Source: Blastocladiella emersonii ATCC 22665 (taxonomy: Eukaryota; Blastocladiomycota; Blastocladiomycetes; Blastocladiales; Blastocladiaceae). Taken from it: a DNA stretch of 64,000 nt. The stretch lies in the NCBI GenBank assembly GCA_025594325.1, contig JANHCV010000008.1, positions 1,550,001 to 1,614,000 of the forward strand, in the 5' to 3' direction. The notes under the pieces are model-generated. The model was not told the origin of the DNA. It was given only the letters and a program-made list of their open reading frames with translations, and ran no database searches. Shown here one piece after another: positions 8,373 through 18,407 of the stretch; position 1 is the first letter of the stretch, and each line of letters begins with the position of its first letter. The position numbers and the translations under genes were made by a program.

Positions 8373-10057
8373 TCACGGTTCCTCGGCGCACGCGATCGCG
8401 AGAGCCGCGCGGCATTCCTGCACAGTCCTGCCGAAGTGGTTGACGCCGCCGCAAGTTATGTTAAGCCATGCGAGAGCAATGGGCATGTTCTCCTTAAGCA
8501 GCCTTGCCCCAGCCCTCGTGATCCTGTTCGCGCTCAGATCCAATTTCTTAATGGAGGGTGGAAGCGCAGGTGCAAGCGCTCGAATAGCCGCATCTTCAAG
8601 GTTGGTCGAGAAGAGCACCAAGCATTCCAGACGTGAAGGCATACGTGCGGCCAACAAGGCTGCGCCCGCGCGACCAATGGTAGATCCAGTGAGATCGACG
8701 CGGGTCAGGGAAGACGGCAGCTTTGAGAGCAGGTCGCAAGCGCTCGTGTGCGATAAATCGCATCTGTACACGTCGAGGACCAACAAACATGGCGGCAACA
8801 TGCGGCCCAGTTTGGCGACGGCGTTGTCGTCCGCTGCCTTGAACCGAAGCGTGAGGCGTTGGAGTGATTGAGCGGGAAGAGAGTCTCCAATTGCGTCAAG
8901 AACTGGACGCGTCAGCTTGTCTCCTGCAATCGACAGTGAGACGAGTCGCGATGGAAGCACGGGTGATGGTGCACGCGTTGGAGCGGTGAACGTCTCCGTA
9001 TGAGTGGGCGCGTCCACTTTCGAGCGGCCCGCTCCATTTGACACGTGGCCGATCGTCAGCTCGTGCAGCGAGGGAGGAAGGAGGGGCACGATTGTCTCGA
9101 GACCCGCAACGGTCAGCCGATTACCTCGCGCGTCGAGCTTTTGGAGAGACGGGGGAAGCGCGCGGACAAGATCGCGGACGCTAGCGTCATTGAGCTGGCA
9201 CTCGGTCGCCGAAAACGACTTGAGCGTTGGCGGCAGATCTCGGAAAAGGTACGGGGCTGCGGCTCCCAAACTAGCATGAGAGAAATCGAGAGACACGAGG
9301 CTGGGCGGCCAGCTCACTGGAACCAGCTGACTTGGTGGAAATGTCAGCAGGCTCCCAAGCCAGTGGCCTCCGAAGATGGCGGTGCGCAGAGTCGAGGGAA
9401 GCTGTAAGGCAAGCAATCGGGGAGTATTGAGGGTGCAGCCGTCGATGGTCACCCTGTCAAGCGCCTGGCAGGAATTCGCCATGGCCGAGTTCAGCGCGCG
9501 AATCTTGGGCATCGAAATAGGGACACCCTCGACGTCGAGCGACTTGGTGGAACCAGCCGCGATCCCTGCGCACAGCTCATCCATAAACTGTTGCAGAACG
9601 GACGGGTGGCACATAGGGTGTTCAATCTCGGCCATGTCAAACGAGACGCCCAGTGCGGGATAATGTCAAAGTCGTCTTCGCCTTCGTCCAGGCGCGCCTT
9701 CATCTCGCCACGATTGAGCGCGCCCGTCGCACGCCACCACTCGAGTACTTCGAGGTGCCGTGCATGAATAGCGGCGTCGATTGCGAGGGCCGAGCAGTTC
9801 AGTGGGAGGCCGAGCGCAGCCCACCGTCTGAGAACAGGTATAGCCCCGCGCTCGGTCGCCGCGTCAAGCGAAAAACACGGCGCACGCTGTAATAGAGTAC
9901 GCTCTACGCGTGGTATGAGAGTGCGTGGCATGACGCGCAAATACTGCAGAAGCCGCTCGACATTTTGGGCCAGGCCGCTCTCGTCCAAGTCTCGCTCAAG
10001 TGCCAAGACGAGGATCCCCTCGATGATGGACGGGACATGAATAGCCTCAAAGGTCAT
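8373..10057 (-). pseudogene. LRR protein C, one frameshift
   Basis: Same architecture as genes B and D. It starts at 10057 with MTFEAIHVPSIIEGILVLAL, followed by an ankyrin-like region (FSLDAATERG, LRRWAALGLPLNCS, LEVLEWWRATGA), then RNI-type LRRs in a different frame down to the stop at 8373. The frame changes around 9653-9660 in a CCG/CACTGGGC context. A one-base difference there would restore continuity with the paralogs, and no splice signals fit. Apart from this break the repeats are well preserved (LPPSLQKLDARGNRLTVAGL, LPPSIKKLDLSANRITRAG). This could be a recent pseudogene or a sequencing error. Confidence 0.7.
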
Positions 10058-10172
10058 GCTGCATCAAGCTTACATTCGGTTGCGCCGGGTGGTAGCGAGG
10101 TAGGAAATCGGAGCTGAGAGCGGGAGCGCTGTCGTCGCCCGCGAGCGCGCCACTTCGAACGCAGCCGCTCGT

Positions 10173-10193
10173 CACATGATTGATCGACGCGTC
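10173..10193 (-). promoter_or_regulatory. CACATG + GACGCGTC module upstream of LRR gene C
   Basis: CACATG at 10173-10178 and GACGCGTC at 10186-10193, about 115-135 bp upstream of the start at 10057, in the same order and spacing as in LRR gene B. Confidence 0.5.
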
Positions 10194-10293
10194 TCGAACG
10201 AAGGTTTTGAAGGGGTTCAAGTTGAGCAGACGGTGTAAGAGGTAGCTAGAACGGGAAACTATATGATACAAAACTACTCCTCAACAAGGCAAA

Positions 10294-11112
10294 CTACGAC
10301 ATGAAAGTGGCGAGCGACTTGATGATGAGCGCGGGGCTCTTGCCGGCCGAGTAGACGGGGATCGGGAGCTTTTCGGCGGGCAGGCGCATGAGCGTGGTGA
10401 CGGCGAGGCGCGCGGCGCGGACCGAGTACTCGACGGTGAAGACCACGTCGTCAGGCATCTCGACGTACTGCGACACGAAGGCGAGGTTGGTCGAGCCGCG
10501 CGGCACGACCTGCGGGCGGTCCTCGGCGGTGCGCGTCAGGAACTGGGACGTGATGAAGGGCATGTACGCGGGCACGACCGAGGCCGACGCCAGGATCCGG
10601 TCGCGGTTGGCCGGCTCGACGAACGCGCCCTTGAGGTGGAACAGCAGCTCCTCGAGCATCTCGCGGCCCGTGCACTCGCGCATCGTCTTCTGGATGTAGT
10701 TGCCCTTGCGGTCCGAGAACAGGCCGTACGCCCAGAACACCTGCATGTTGGCCGGCTGGTTGCGGAAGTGCGGCTGGTACGCGAGCACGATCGACATGAG
10801 CCAGTTCGAGTCCTTGAAGGTGATGAGGGCGGCCGTGCCGGCCTCGTTGCCCGAGAACTGCTCGACCAGGTCGAAGAAGGTGGTGTTGTCGGTGAAGGTG
10901 GTGGTGAAGGACATCCAGTTGGACTCGTGCTCGCGCGACGTGAAGGCGGTCGGGTTGCCCGAGACGATTGGGAACTCGTGCGCGATCTGCTGCCACACCT
11001 TCCACGCGCCGTCGGCGGCGTGCGCGGGCGCGCCGTTCGGGATCTCGGGCGCGGGCTTGTCGGTCGACCCGAGCGTGGCGGCCGACGTCATGGACCCGTT
11101 GGTGACAAACAC
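10294..11112 (-). CDS. Oleate hydratase-like protein, C-terminal region only (272 aa)
   Basis: The whole reading frame matches the C-terminal part of oleate hydratases (myosin-cross-reactive-antigen family): W..I....GNP..F..REHESNW, ITFKDSNWLMS, YQPHF..QP, FWAYGLFSDRKGNY, MRECTGREMLEELLFHLKG, VPAYMPFITSQF, DRPQVVPRGSTNLAFV, VFTVEYSVRAARLAV. Known enzymes of about 550-650 residues hydrate cis-9 fatty acids using an N-terminal FAD-binding Rossmann domain. That domain is absent here, and there is no room for it in the 217 bp before the divergent hydrolase gene. The frame has its own ATG and is intact. Either a truncated, probably inactive gene or a repurposed C-terminal domain. The family call is strong; function is uncertain. 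Confidence 0.85.
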   Translation of the reverse strand: MFVTNGSMTSAATLGSTDKPAPEIPNGAPAHAADGAWKVWQQIAHEFPIVSGNPTAFTSREHESNWMSFTTTFTDNTTFFDLVEQFSGNEAGTAALITFKDSNWLMSIVLAYQPHFRNQPANMQVFWAYGLFSDRKGNYIQKTMRECTGREMLEELLFHLKGAFVEPANRDRILASASVVPAYMPFITSQFLTRTAEDRPQVVPRGSTNLAFVSQYVEMPDDVVFTVEYSVRAARLAVTTLMRLPAEKLPIPVYSAGKSPALIIKSLATFMS

Positions 11113-11195
11113 GGGATGGGAGCGGAGTCAGACCAAGTCACCGTGACGCATCGTGCAAGGCTTGGGCAGGGTTTGGAAGGGCGGCGCCACACCTC

Positions 11196-11215
11196 CACGT
11201 GCCTATCTGACGTCA
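11196..11215. promoter_or_regulatory. CACGTG + TGACGTCA in divergent promoter
   Basis: An E-box CACGTG (11196-11201) and a perfect CRE-type palindrome TGACGTCA (11208-11215) lie in the 217-bp gap between the divergent oleate-hydratase-like and hydrolase genes. Regulatory use is inferred. Confidence 0.45.
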
Positions 11216-11329
11216 TCCGATCTTCCTCGCTTCGTTCGCTCGATCCGATCGCGTCGTTCTTCTCGCTCCCCTGATCGAGTCCATGCAACGAAACTGAACG
11301 GAAACGAACGAAAGACACTTCTTGCAATC

Positions 11330-12663
11330 ATGTCCTCGACCACGACCGTTGTCAGCTCCTCCGCCTGCTTCGGCGGCAAGGTCACAAAGTTCCGCCACGC
11401 CTCGGCCACCCTCGGCTGCGACATGCTCTTCAACGTCTTCCTCCCGCGCCAGGCCGTCGCATCGAGTGATGCGGCGACCAAGGTCCCCGTACGTGGCTCG
11501 CGTCCGAGAGTGCACTCGCACGCTGACCACTCACGATCCCCTCCGCCCTGGAACTCAGGCTCTCATCTTCCTCTCCGGTTCGTCGACTTCGCACTCCTGT
11601 GAAGCTGTTAGCTCACTCGTGGTCGCTAACCGGAGACGCTGCTTCGTCCAGGCCTGACCTGCAACGAGGACAACTTCATCACCAAGTCGGGCGCGTGCCA
11701 GTACGCCGCCGAGCATGGCATCGCGCTTATCTGCCCCGACTCTTCGCCTCGTACGATCGATCGATACCGCCGCGCCGTTCGGTGCCTCGCTCACGGCCGC
11801 CCCCACTCTATAGGCGGCGTGAACTGCAAGGACGACAAGGAGAACTGGGACTTTGGCGAGGGTGCCTCCTACTACGTCGATGCCACGTACGTCCGGATCC
11901 ATCGCCGTGTTCCCCGCTCCGTCTCACGTGGCTCCGTTCGCGTCTGTAGCACCGCCGAGTACTCGAAGCACTACCGCATGTACTCGTACGTGACCGACGA
12001 GTTCTACAAGCTCGTCATTGACACGCTGCCGATCGTACGCCCCACGCCCCTGCTCCTCGTCTCCTTGGCCGTGAACTCGACCAACCTCCGCGACGCCGAG
12101 TAGGATGCCAAGCGCATGTCGATCTTCGGCCATTCGGTCGGCGGTCACGGCGCGCTCACGGTCGGCCTCCGCAACGTCGACAAGTTCAAGTCGATCTCGG
12201 CGTTCGCGCCCGCAGCGTACGGATCCACGGCGCTCACGCGACAGAATCCCACTCTGACCCGCTCGGCCCTCGTGTAGCAACATCACCAACTGCGACTGGG
12301 GCAAGAAGGCCTTCTCGCGCTTCCTCGGCGAGGACCAGTCGTCCTGGAAGCAGTACGACGCGACCGAGGTCGCCAAGGCCTACGCTGGCCGCGACATCGA
12401 CGTTCTCATCGACCAGGTTCGTTTCCGTCGTTTTCCCTCACCTCGAGGCTCACTGACATCTTGCGTACATCCGAACCCAGGGCACCGAAGACTTTTTCCT
12501 GACCAAGTACCTGCACACGCCCGTCTTTGTCGAAGCCGCCCTCGCCAACCCCAAGCTGCACATCTCGTACCACCTGCGCGCCGGCTACGACCACGGCTAC
12601 TTTTACATCTCGACCTTCATCGGCGAGCACATCGCGTGGCACGCCGAGCGCCTGCGCGCCTAA
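11330..12663 (+). CDS. S-formylglutathione hydrolase (esterase D family), 8 exons
   Basis: Exons 11330-11488, 11559-11577, 11652-11750, 11814-11886, 11950-12034, 12104-12216, 12278-12416 and 12481-12663 join to 870 nt (289 aa), the family's usual size. Exon 2 is a 19-nt microexon. Recognisable blocks: [57 protein letters not shown], the nucleophile elbow [11 protein letters not shown] (Ser), [27 protein letters not shown] (Asp) and [11 protein letters not shown] (His). The enzyme hydrolyses S-formylglutathione to formate and glutathione in cytosolic formaldehyde detoxification. Five of the seven donors are GTACGN; the second and last are GTTCGT. Introns are 62-74 nt. Confidence 0.95.
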
Positions 12664-13027
12664 GTCGTGCGGGTCGCTGACGAGCGCGTCGCCCACGCTC
12701 ATATGTGAGCCACCGTCGAACACGCTCACCTTTTTGACCGTTCCGCTTTCTCGCTCACGTTGTTCGTGCTCCATGTCAGCGCACACGGTCGACGTCCGCC
12801 TGCCGTGCGGTTGTTGCTGCTCGTCTCAGCGGACACCGCGCGCGACAGGTCGCGGCAGCAACTTCCGCGTTCGCGTAGAACTACATCCCGTGGCCTCGCA
12901 CGTCGCGTCAAACAAACCGGTGGTCAATTCAAACAAAGTCTCTTGCCCATCCTTTTCCTTGCTCTCCACTCGCGTCACGAACCACCTGTCCTCCTTCTCG
13001 CCACAGCTTGCGCGCGCGCGTCGCGGG
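12664..13027. other. Convergent intergenic region
   Basis: 3' flank shared by the hydrolase gene and the convergent coiled-coil gene. No gene or distinctive element seen. Confidence 0.4.
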
Positions 13028-13669
13028 CTACTGCTGCCGTGGACCCATGCGTGCCGCGGTTCCTGGCTGCTGCTGCTCCTGCGTGGCGTACGAGTTCGGC
13101 AGCTGCTGGTTCTGCTGCGCGGCGTACGCGGCCTGCTGCTGCTGCTGCGCGAGGTACGCGGCCTGCTGCTGGTGCTGCCACTGCTGATGTGCGAGGTACG
13201 CGGCCTGCTGGTGCTGATGCGCGAGGTCCGTGGCCTGCTGGTGCTGCTGTTGAGCGGCAGGTCCGATCGGCTGCTGCTGGTGCCGCGCAGCAGACGGGAG
13301 GGACATGAGCTGCTGTTGCTGGCGCTGGTACTGGTGCTGCGGCTTGGGGTACGCGGGGTGCATGGGCTGCTGCTGCTGCTGCTGCTGCGGATCGGCGTAC
13401 GCGGGCGCAGTCCCACGCAGGCGTTTCTCCGGGCGCGCCTCGAGCTGCGCAAGCTTCTGCTCCAGGGCGGCAACGGCTGCAACGGCCGCGTCGCGGTCAG
13501 CAACGACCTTATCCCGGGCAGCGAGAGCCATGTCGCGCTCACGCAAGATCGCGGACATGCGCGCGTCGCGCTCACGCGAGATCGCGAGCACGTCCTGGGC
13601 GAGCACGCCGAGCAGCTCGTTCTGCAAGTGAGCAAGGTGCGCCCTCCTGGCTCCAATCTGCTCGAGCAT
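13028..13669 (-). CDS. Coiled-coil protein with glutamine-rich tail (213 aa)
   Basis: Residues about 1-80 form a charged heptad-like coiled coil (LAQDVLAISRERDARMSAIL, AAVAALEQKLAQLEARPEK). Residues about 90-213 are dominated by Q, A, H and Y in repeats such as QQQAAYLAQQQQQAAYAAQQ, encoded by CAG-rich tracts. No catalytic domain or signal peptide. Such tails are common in fungal transcription co-regulators and RNA-binding condensate proteins, but nothing here fixes a role. The 3' end of the Cys-rich gene at 13758 lies 88 bp upstream. The start is the first ATG after an in-frame stop; additional 5' exons could not be excluded. Confidence 0.6.
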   Translation of the reverse strand: MLEQIGARRAHLAHLQNELLGVLAQDVLAISRERDARMSAILRERDMALAARDKVVADRDAAVAAVAALEQKLAQLEARPEKRLRGTAPAYADPQQQQQQQPMHPAYPKPQHQYQRQQQQLMSLPSAARHQQQPIGPAAQQQHQQATDLAHQHQQAAYLAHQQWQHQQQAAYLAQQQQQAAYAAQQNQQLPNSYATQEQQQPGTAARMGPRQQ

Positions 13670-13757
13670 CGCGCGCTCGTACTCGGTCAGCGCGACCTGC
13701 TCTCGCTGTAGATCGGCGAGACGCTCGAGGTGCGACGGGCTACACGAATCAGATCGA

Positions 13758-15214
13758 TCAGTCAGTCATAGTTGGAGGTGAAAGTCGCACCGCCACAGCA
13801 GGCACAGGCACAGGCACAGGCACAGACCCGTTGAGCGAGGAGAGAGTTGGCGAAGGCGAAGCGTGGCGCAACCCAGGGTGCGACCCAACCGGCCGCCCTG
13901 GAGGGAGCGAGATCTCCGTTGACGATGGCGAACGAGCGGCCGCAGCTTGCCCTGGTTGCGGAGCCGGGCGCGTTGCATCAAGCGTGGATGTTCCATGGGG
14001 CGCCGTGGCCGGGATGGAGGGGCGGGGCGGCGACCGAGCGGGGAGCGGCCGCTGAGCCGACGTCGGCGAGCAGGTCGGCGAGGCGCTAGCCAGGGCGCCG
14101 GCGGTCCTTCTCGCCGCGGTCCCCTCGCTCGACGACGACGCGCCGATCATGGGCGAACCAGCGACCGCGACTACATGCAAGCGAATGGAGAATGCGACGG
14201 CGTCAATGAGACCATGACCAAACGCCGGCCGCCGCGAAAGCACGAGCCCTCGGCTGACGTACCTGCCACGACCTGCTCGCCCGCGCGGATCGGAGGCGCG
14301 TCGGCGGCGCGAAGGGAGGGGATGATGCCGGCCGCGGCCGTCCCCGCGCTGCTCGTCGTGGCGCGGGCAGGATCGATATGGAACCCGACGTGCTGCACCG
14401 TGACGGTCACCTCGCCTGGGCTTTTGAGATAGCTGAGGCGGGCGACAGCGGCGCATGGAAGACGTTCAAGCGGGTTGTTGCAGAACTTGCACGTCTCGAA
14501 GCCAGTCTTTGCAGGAACGATTTGTCCCGCAGAACGGCAGCAGCGCGTGTTGACACAGCGACGGCCACCGTTGCACGAGACGGTCTTGATGTACTTTTTC
14601 TACAAGAATCCGCCGTGTGCTGAGTGAGATTGTTGCTGTCGTATGTTGATTCAGGCGCTCGGAGTCGTACCGTCTTGATATTGTCGATCGAATCCGCGCT
14701 CCAGTTGTATCCGTTCAATCGAAAAGTGCGCATCACCTCCTCGGGGGCGCAGCGAAAAGTGTACGAGTCGGCGCCTTCCCTGGCGAGATACGAGCGCTGC
14801 TCGGGCTCGAGCCCCTGCTCCTTCCATGCAGGGTGATCAAACAGGTTACACATCACGACCAGTGTTAGACGCGCTCGTTGATCTGGTCCGGAAAGCCGGT
14901 TGAGATAGAGCGGACCATTGTCGCCTGTTGTCGGTGGGATTCACCTCGTCTAGGTGCAGCTGAACGTATGGGAGCACATCATTGGGGATGCCCGCGTTCG
15001 GAGGATGCTCTTTGTTGTTGTTTTCCGCGTAGTTTCTCTCGACGACGAGAAACTCGGCGAGAAGTTGCAGCGTAGCTGTTGGCAAGCACTCAAGAGGACT
15101 CGATGCGCTGTCGCCGTCATTCACGACAGGTTGACGGCTCGCCGCGACCGCGGGCGCAGCCCCAGGTGGCGACGGGTCCACGGGCGGCGCGCCAGGTGGA
15201 GCGTGGCCGCTCAT
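13758..15214 (-). CDS. Cys-rich, possibly WRKY-GCM/FLYWCH-like zinc protein, multi-exon
   Basis: Exon 1 starts near 15214 (MSGHAPPG...) and runs to about 14950. A middle exon ends at 14671 and contains LTLVVMCNLFDHPAWKEQG and FRLNGYNWSADSIDNIKT. An exon at 14599-14263 contains KKYIKTVSCNGG, VNTRCCRS, FETCKFCNNP and ends VTVQHVGFH. The last exon is 14170-13758, rich in P, S and A. The donor at 14670 (GTACGA) and the donor/acceptor at 14262/14171 are clear; the first intron is not resolved. The order of basic W/Y residues, spaced cysteines and a final H-x-x-x-H resembles WRKY-GCM/FLYWCH-type DNA-binding zinc folds seen in transposase-related regulators. This is a weak analogy. Function unproven. 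Confidence 0.5.
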
Positions 15215-15430
15215 CCTGCTCGGCGAGAAGCGAAGGGGAGGGCAATGAATGGGGCGGCGGAAGCTGCTGCGCGTGCTTGACGTAGCGCCCGTGCGCGGCG
15301 TGGCAGGGTTGACTGCGACAGGCGGCGGGGACCCCCGTGGCGTGTCACGTCGCGTCACATCGCGTCGCGTCAACGGGGTCGTGAGTGGGGCGAGAGAACG
15401 CGCGCGAGGCAGCGTGGGAGGGATCGCGGC

Positions 15431-15481
15431 ACGCGTGATCACGTGCCGCACGCGTCTCGCGTCTCGCGTCTCGCGTCTCGC
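15431..15481. promoter_or_regulatory. ACGCGT-CACGTG-ACGCGT cluster plus GTCTCGC repeats
   Basis: ACGCGT (15431-15436), CACGTG (15440-15445) and ACGCGT (15450-15455) are followed by four tandem GTCTCGC heptamers (15454-15481). It lies between the divergent Cys-rich gene (starting at 15214) and QNNI gene (15977). Regulatory role inferred. Confidence 0.45.
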
Positions 15482-15901
15482 ATTCCCTCGGAGACACTTC
15501 GTCAACTCGTCACATGCCGTGTATCACTTCCGCGCTCGCCCGGAATCCAGCTCGCGCACCGCTCCAGCTCGCACCGGTCATGAGCGAGTCGGGCGGCGGG
15601 TCCGCGTTGATGGATGATCGAGCGACTGATCGCGGTGCACGGAATTTGAGGTTGAAAGCCCCGCTGCGGTGAGTCGCGGGCGGCTGGGCCGTGGTGGCGC
15701 AGCACGGCACGCGCCACGCGCCGACGCGTCACCCCAGCCCCTGCGCCTCGCCGCTCTTGATTTCGCAACGTGTTTCGGGTTTTGCTTTTGCAACGCAGCG
15801 TGCAACCGTGTTTCGGTGCTGCGGAGCTATCGCGCACGCTCCGTCGCTATTTTCTGCCTGCTCGCTCGGCTTCGGGATGACTGCGCTCGCTCTCGCACCG
15901 C

Positions 15902-15907
15902 TATAAA
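15902..15907 (+). promoter_or_regulatory. TATA box of central QNNI gene
   Basis: TATAAA lies 70-75 bp upstream of the ATG at 15977. The inverted-repeat paralogs have a CATAAA at a similar distance (about 80 bp). Confidence 0.5.
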
Positions 15908-15976
15908 CCTTCGGCTCGCCCACCGTCCCCGCTCTCCTGTTCAGTATAGACGCTATCGACCTTCATTCAAACCATC

Positions 15977-16972
15977 ATGAGCGTGATTCAGCACAACATC
16001 ATCCTGTCGCAGGACGCGAGCGGCCGGTGGATCTCGCAGCGCGCCGACCCCGTCGTCAACGAGACGCACGCCTACATCCCGGCCCCGCACGGCCAGGAAG
16101 GCGGCGTCGTGCAGAACAACGTGATCGTGCACAACGCGGCGTCGGGCCACGACATCGACCAGGCCCAGATCCTGCTCAACGTCGACCGCCTCGTCGGCCC
16201 CGTCCCGCACGGCTTCACCGTCCAGAACAACATCATCCAGGCCAACGACGCCTCGGGCGCCAACATCCACCAGGTCGGCCAGGTCAGCAACCACGTCGAG
16301 GCCGGCCGCGGCGGCTCGAGCTCCACGGCGACGAAGTACTCGAGCAGCCGGCACCAGGTCGACGACGACGCGAGCGCGACCGCGCTGACGTCGTCGCACC
16401 AGGCGCACCGCGACGCGCGCGACGATGCCCTCACCTCGTCGTACTCGGGCTACAACCACGGCGGCGACGCGTTCCAGGGCCACGGCGGCAACGGTGGCGG
16501 CGACTTCCACATCATGCCCATCAACCAGCCCGGCGGCACCGTGCGCAACGACTGGTCGCGCGATGGCAACGGCCACGACTACTACAACGGCGGCCAGTAC
16601 AACGGCGACGCGTTCCACGGCCAGGCCGGCAACGGCGGCGACTTCCACATCATGCCCATCAACCAGCCCGGCGGCACGTTCCGTCCCGACTGGTCGCGCG
16701 ACGGGAACGGCCACGACTACTTCAACGGCGGCGGCAACTTCGGCACGGGTAACGCGCACGGCAACGGCCGCGGCGGCGACGACTTCCACATCATGCCCAT
16801 CAACTACCCCGGCGGCACCACGCGCCCCGACTGGCACCGCGGCACTGACGGCCAGGACTACTACGTCGGCGGAAACGGCGGGTTCGACGGTAGCCACTCG
16901 GCGGGCTACCACCACAGCAGCGACGCGACGTTTGTTGGCGGCGACTGCTCGACGTGGGCGCCGACGTTCTGA
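15977..16972 (+). CDS. QNNI-repeat protein, central diverged paralog (331 aa)
   Basis: The first ~105 residues match the two arm-borne copies: MSVIQHNIILSQDASG, VQNNVIVHNAASGHDIDQ and GPVPHGFTVQNNIIQANDASG, the same three evenly spaced QNN..ASG motifs. The C-terminal half differs. It carries three ~40-residue repeats, each with DFHIMPIN-Q/Y-PGGT, then W-x-R and D-G-x-x-x-DY. The last residues keep the DCST motif seen in the other copies. Single exon with a TATA box. Composition is rich in G, N, D and H, compatible with a structural, wall-associated or aggregating protein. No signal peptide is visible. Family unknown to me. Confidence 0.75.
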   Translation: MSVIQHNIILSQDASGRWISQRADPVVNETHAYIPAPHGQEGGVVQNNVIVHNAASGHDIDQAQILLNVDRLVGPVPHGFTVQNNIIQANDASGANIHQVGQVSNHVEAGRGGSSSTATKYSSSRHQVDDDASATALTSSHQAHRDARDDALTSSYSGYNHGGDAFQGHGGNGGGDFHIMPINQPGGTVRNDWSRDGNGHDYYNGGQYNGDAFHGQAGNGGDFHIMPINQPGGTFRPDWSRDGNGHDYFNGGGNFGTGNAHGNGRGGDDFHIMPINYPGGTTRPDWHRGTDGQDYYVGGNGGFDGSHSAGYHHSSDATFVGGDCSTWAPTF

Positions 16973-17055
16973 GTGTGATGGCGTGGAAGCGTGAAAAATA
17001 CATAGATACTATTGGCGACCGGTAGCGTTTGGAACTGCTCCCCTCCGTGCTGGGC

Positions 17056-17170
17056 TTTCAACCCCACCCCTCCCCCACCCCCTCCCCCAACCCACCCAAC
17101 CCAACCTCAACTCAACCTCAACTCAACCTCAACTCAAATCAACGTCAACCCAACCAACCTCAACTTATAG
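17056..17170. repeat. C-rich / CTCAACTCAAC tandem repeat
   Basis: A CCCACCCCTCC-type polypyrimidine tract is followed by about four copies of an 11-bp CTCAACTCAAC unit and related imperfect copies, just downstream of the QNNI gene. Simple-sequence repeat; not the usual fungal telomere unit. Confidence 0.7.
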
Positions 17171-17921
17171 ATTACGCTCCTGAGTGTTGAAACTCTGCGC
17201 CGTGATCGGAGGAACGTCGTCACGGCCATGGCCATGATCATGGGCATGCGCGATTGCTTTGACCGTCAGCGACTCAGGCCCTTGCTGATCTCGGAATCAC
17301 GGCTATGAACTCTTTTTTAAGTCCAGCCCAGACGCATGCACACGGATTGATGGACTGTAAATGTTGAATGCGTTTGGCTGATATCCGCAACCAATGCAGC
17401 CGCCGCTCCGCAATGACCCTGCTCAGTTTGGCCGCCGTCATTACACGGTCGCGCTGCGCCAAGGCGCGGGCAACAACGAAACCGACGCGAAGTTCATCTT
17501 GCCGTGGGCCCAGCCGACATCTCTACTCGCTTGAAGAGTCGCCAGCGCTTGTTCCTCAAGCCGGGACTGCGCCTCGGGTGGCCGCTTTCAACAAGAAGGG
17601 CGGCGCGGGATCGACCTGGGTGCGGTCTTAACGGCAAAGTAAGCGTTGATTGCGCTGTAGACTGCGCGAAGCTTAAGCGCGTGGGCGAGAAGCATGGCGC
17701 GGGTGCCGTTGACCTTAGCCGCGGTCGCCGCCGCCTTGTCAGAGTCTAACTTGTGTTGGCAAGCTGGCGGCACAGGTCCGCTAATGCGTGCGGAGCTGCG
17801 TGACGACCTGCGTGGTCACGCTCTGACGGGCGGCGCGTGGGACACTACCAGTCAAGAGACACGGAGCTGGGCGTGATGGCCGCGGTCAGGTTGGCCCCGT
17901 TGGCAGCGCGCAACGGGCCGG
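17171..17921. other. Intergenic, no gene recognised
   Basis: Only short frames on both strands, without recognisable domains. Confidence 0.35.
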
Positions 17922-18407
17922 TCACGACGTGAGGTCCACTAACGCGGTACACGCCGAGTTCTTGTAACGTATGTGCATCTGCTCGACGGCGGCGAACCAC
18001 TCAGCGCCCAACAGCATGTCCTTAGGCGGATGCATGTCGTTGGTCGCGTCGCCGCTCCTCGCGTCTTGGGCCGCACCAAAATGCGCGCAATCCCAAGGCA
18101 GGTGCGCGAGCCGCGCGGGGTTGGTGCGCTCAATCACGGCGTACAGGCGGGTCACGGGCGGGAGCACCCGCTGGCCGAGGCGCCACTCAAGGTTGCTTGG
18201 GAGCGACGGGTCGCACACGAGCACGTTCGAGTGGCGGGCACGCGACGCGGTGGCGTTCGAACCCAGAGAAGATGGAGCGGCGGGAGACTGGACAGGCTTC
18301 CCGTCCTCGGTCTTCACCATAGCGGGCATGAGCGTGATGCCGCAGTCCTCAGCAGCACCGCTATCTCCTCGCATGGCGTGAAGTGGCCGTCGGTGCTCTC
18401 GCGACAT
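17922..18407 (-). CDS. Hypothetical protein (161 aa), doubtful
   Basis: An uninterrupted frame with protein-like stretches (NVLVCDPSLPSNLEWRLGQ, VTRLYAVIERTNPARLAHLP, DMLLGAEWFAAVEQMHIRY) and no low complexity. No domain recognised, no paralog in the window, and no splice or promoter evidence. It may be a fragment of a larger decayed gene, since the surrounding 18.4-19.6 kb also has protein-like scraps in several frames. Confidence 0.3.
   Translation of the reverse strand: MSREHRRPLHAMRGDSGAAEDCGITLMPAMVKTEDGKPVQSPAAPSSLGSNATASRARHSNVLVCDPSLPSNLEWRLGQRVLPPVTRLYAVIERTNPARLAHLPWDCAHFGAAQDARSGDATNDMHPPKDMLLGAEWFAAVEQMHIRYKNSACTALVDLTS

Noticed and set aside
14878-15617. Plus-strand frames opposite the Cys-rich gene
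   Set aside because: Antisense shadows; the minus strand has consistent splice sites and phases.
17056-17170. Possible telomere-like repeat
   Set aside because: The unit (CTCAACTCAAC) is not a known telomeric repeat, it is short and imperfect, and genes continue on both sides.
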